Assembly: GCA_947630635.1 (NCBI GenBank)
Contig: CANRIJ010000047.1
Coordinates: forward strand, 1 to 10,490
Reading direction: 5' to 3'
Source of the DNA: an uncultured Spirochaetaceae bacterium
GTDB taxonomy: Bacteria > Spirochaetota > Spirochaetia > Sphaerochaetales > Sphaerochaetaceae
DNA length: 10,490 nucleotides
Shown in pieces: positions 9,588-10,490 of the stretch. Position 1 is the first letter of the stretch. Each line of letters begins with the position of its first letter. The translations under genes and the position numbers were made by a program. The notes beneath the pieces were generated by a model that was not told the DNA's origin, ran no database searches, and was given only the letters and a program-made list of their open reading frames with translations.

Positions 9588-10490
9588 ATGGATGGCAAAG
9601 CTATTTTAAGAAAGGGCAGTGACTATACAGTGAGAATTCTCAATGGAATGGCTCAAGGGCTATTTTCCTCTTTGATTATTGGCCTGATTATCAAGCAAAT
9701 TGGCATATATTCAAGACTTGGCTTTTTGGAGAACCTGGGACAGATAGCCCAATATATGACATGTCCTGCAATCGGTGTGGGAGTTGCCTATGCTCTTAAT
9801 GCAAATCCACTTGCAATGTTTTCATCAGCCATTGTTGGGGCTTTGGGTGGAGGGACAATTACTCTTACAGAGGGAGCTCTCTTCTCTTCAATCAGCGTAG
9901 GAGAGCCCCTTGGAGCATGCATTGCATCCCTCATTGGTGTCTTGATCGGAAAATTGATTTGCGGCAAGACGAAGGTTGATATTATTCTTGTGCCACTATC
10001 GGTCTTGATAGCTGGATCTATTGCAGCATTTCTGCTTTCGCCAGTTATCAGCCAATTTATGGTATTTTTAGGCTCTCTCATTAACAAAGCTACCCAGTTA
10101 TACCCATTTTTTATGGGAATAATAGTATCTACGATGGTTGGAATGATCCTCACGCTGCCTATTTCTTCTGCGGCAATCTGCATATCTCTCGGTTTAAGCG
10201 GCCTTGCTGCTGGAGCTGCATGCGCCGGCTGCTCTGCCCAGATGATTGGCTTTGCATTTTGCTCTTTCAGGGAAAATGGCTTTGGCGGACTTATAAGCCA
10301 GGGCATTGGAACCTCCATGCTCCAAATTCCCAATATCTGGAGGAATTGGAAGATATGGATTCCTCCAACGGTTTCCAGCGCAATTGTAGGGGCTATTTCT
10401 ACATGTGTTTTCAAGCTTGAGAATATTCCATCGGGGGCAGGTATGGGAACAAGTGGGCTAGTGGGTCAGTTCGGTGCTGTCAGCGAAATG
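9588..10490 (+). CDS. PTS sugar transporter EIIC component, PTS_EIIC_2 family (3' truncated by window end)
   Basis: The first 301 codons are present and in frame to the last base. The encoded protein is a multi-pass membrane permease of the PTS_EIIC_2 type, the membrane-channel part of a phosphoenolpyruvate-dependent transport system. Conserved blocks seen are GVGVAYAL (63-70), GEPLGACIASLIG (105-117), KTKVDII (127-133), PISSAAI (191-197), GLSGLAAGAA (202-211), GTSMLQIPN (241-249) and GAGMGTSGLVGQ (283-294). Family members run about 340-360 residues, so probably only the last 40-60 are missing. Start at 9588 is supported by AAGGA at 9576-9580. Members are often stand-alone EIIC proteins without fused EIIA/EIIB, and their substrates are poorly known; no EIIA or EIIB gene is in the window. 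Composition matches typA and the antiporter, so this appears to be resident sequence. Confidence 0.92.
   Translation, partial: MDGKAILRKGSDYTVRILNGMAQGLFSSLIIGLIIKQIGIYSRLGFLENLGQIAQYMTCPAIGVGVAYALNANPLAMFSSAIVGALGGGTITLTEGALFSSISVGEPLGACIASLIGVLIGKLICGKTKVDIILVPLSVLIAGSIAAFLLSPVISQFMVFLGSLINKATQLYPFFMGIIVSTMVGMILTLPISSAAICISLGLSGLAAGAACAGCSAQMIGFAFCSFRENGFGGLISQGIGTSMLQIPNIWRNWKIWIPPTVSSAIVGAISTCVFKLENIPSGAGMGTSGLVGQFGAVSEM

Noticed and set aside
9788..10414. 208-codon frame on the minus strand opposite the PTS gene
   Set aside because: It is antisense to a strongly conserved EIIC reading frame and shows no recognisable domain of its own.

Overview
The window looks like a stretch of chromosome, or of a large replicon carrying an rRNA operon, from an anaerobic low-GC Gram-positive bacterium, most likely Clostridia (Bacillota). 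The 16S 3' end (CACCTCCTTTCT), the 16S-tRNAIle-23S-5S layout, good Shine-Dalgarno sites on most genes, a TypA of ordinary length, an NhaC-family antiporter and a PTS_EIIC_2-type permease all fit. I cannot name the genus. Composition is strikingly split. By hand counts on sample lines, the rRNA genes are about 60-75% GC, typA, the antiporter and the PTS gene about 40-50%, parA about 30-38%, and the two long intergenic regions only about 3-25%.

Layout: (1) 1-3453 is the 3' part of an rRNA operon: the 16S end, tRNA-Ile(GAU), a complete 23S, an unusually short 5S, and a clear intrinsic terminator. (2) 3523-6843 is a probable two-gene operon of typA (ribosome-associated GTPase) and an NhaC-family Na+/H+ antiporter, 15 nt apart. 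(3) 6844-8115 is a 1.27-kb AT desert with no convincing intact gene. (4) 8116-9130 is a two-gene cassette of a small ParA ATPase and a 79-residue ribbon-helix-helix (RHH) protein, the arrangement of a type Ib DNA partition system. (5) 9131-9480 is a second AT desert. (6) 9481-9587 is a less AT-rich leader with a small hairpin, followed by a PTS EIIC permease gene that runs off the window end.

The most notable points are as follows. The 23S carries a G at the position equivalent to E. coli A2059 in the macrolide-binding site. It also departs from normally near-invariant sequence in the L11/thiostrepton GTPase-associated centre and in helix 35. The lower-GC ParA/RHH cassette sits between AT deserts on a replicon with an rRNA operon, so it may be an inserted segregation module, a plasmid remnant, or a sign that this is a chromid. 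typA has no visible Shine-Dalgarno and a -10-like box very near its start, so it may be leaderless. All comparisons with E. coli rRNA numbering are alignments by eye.
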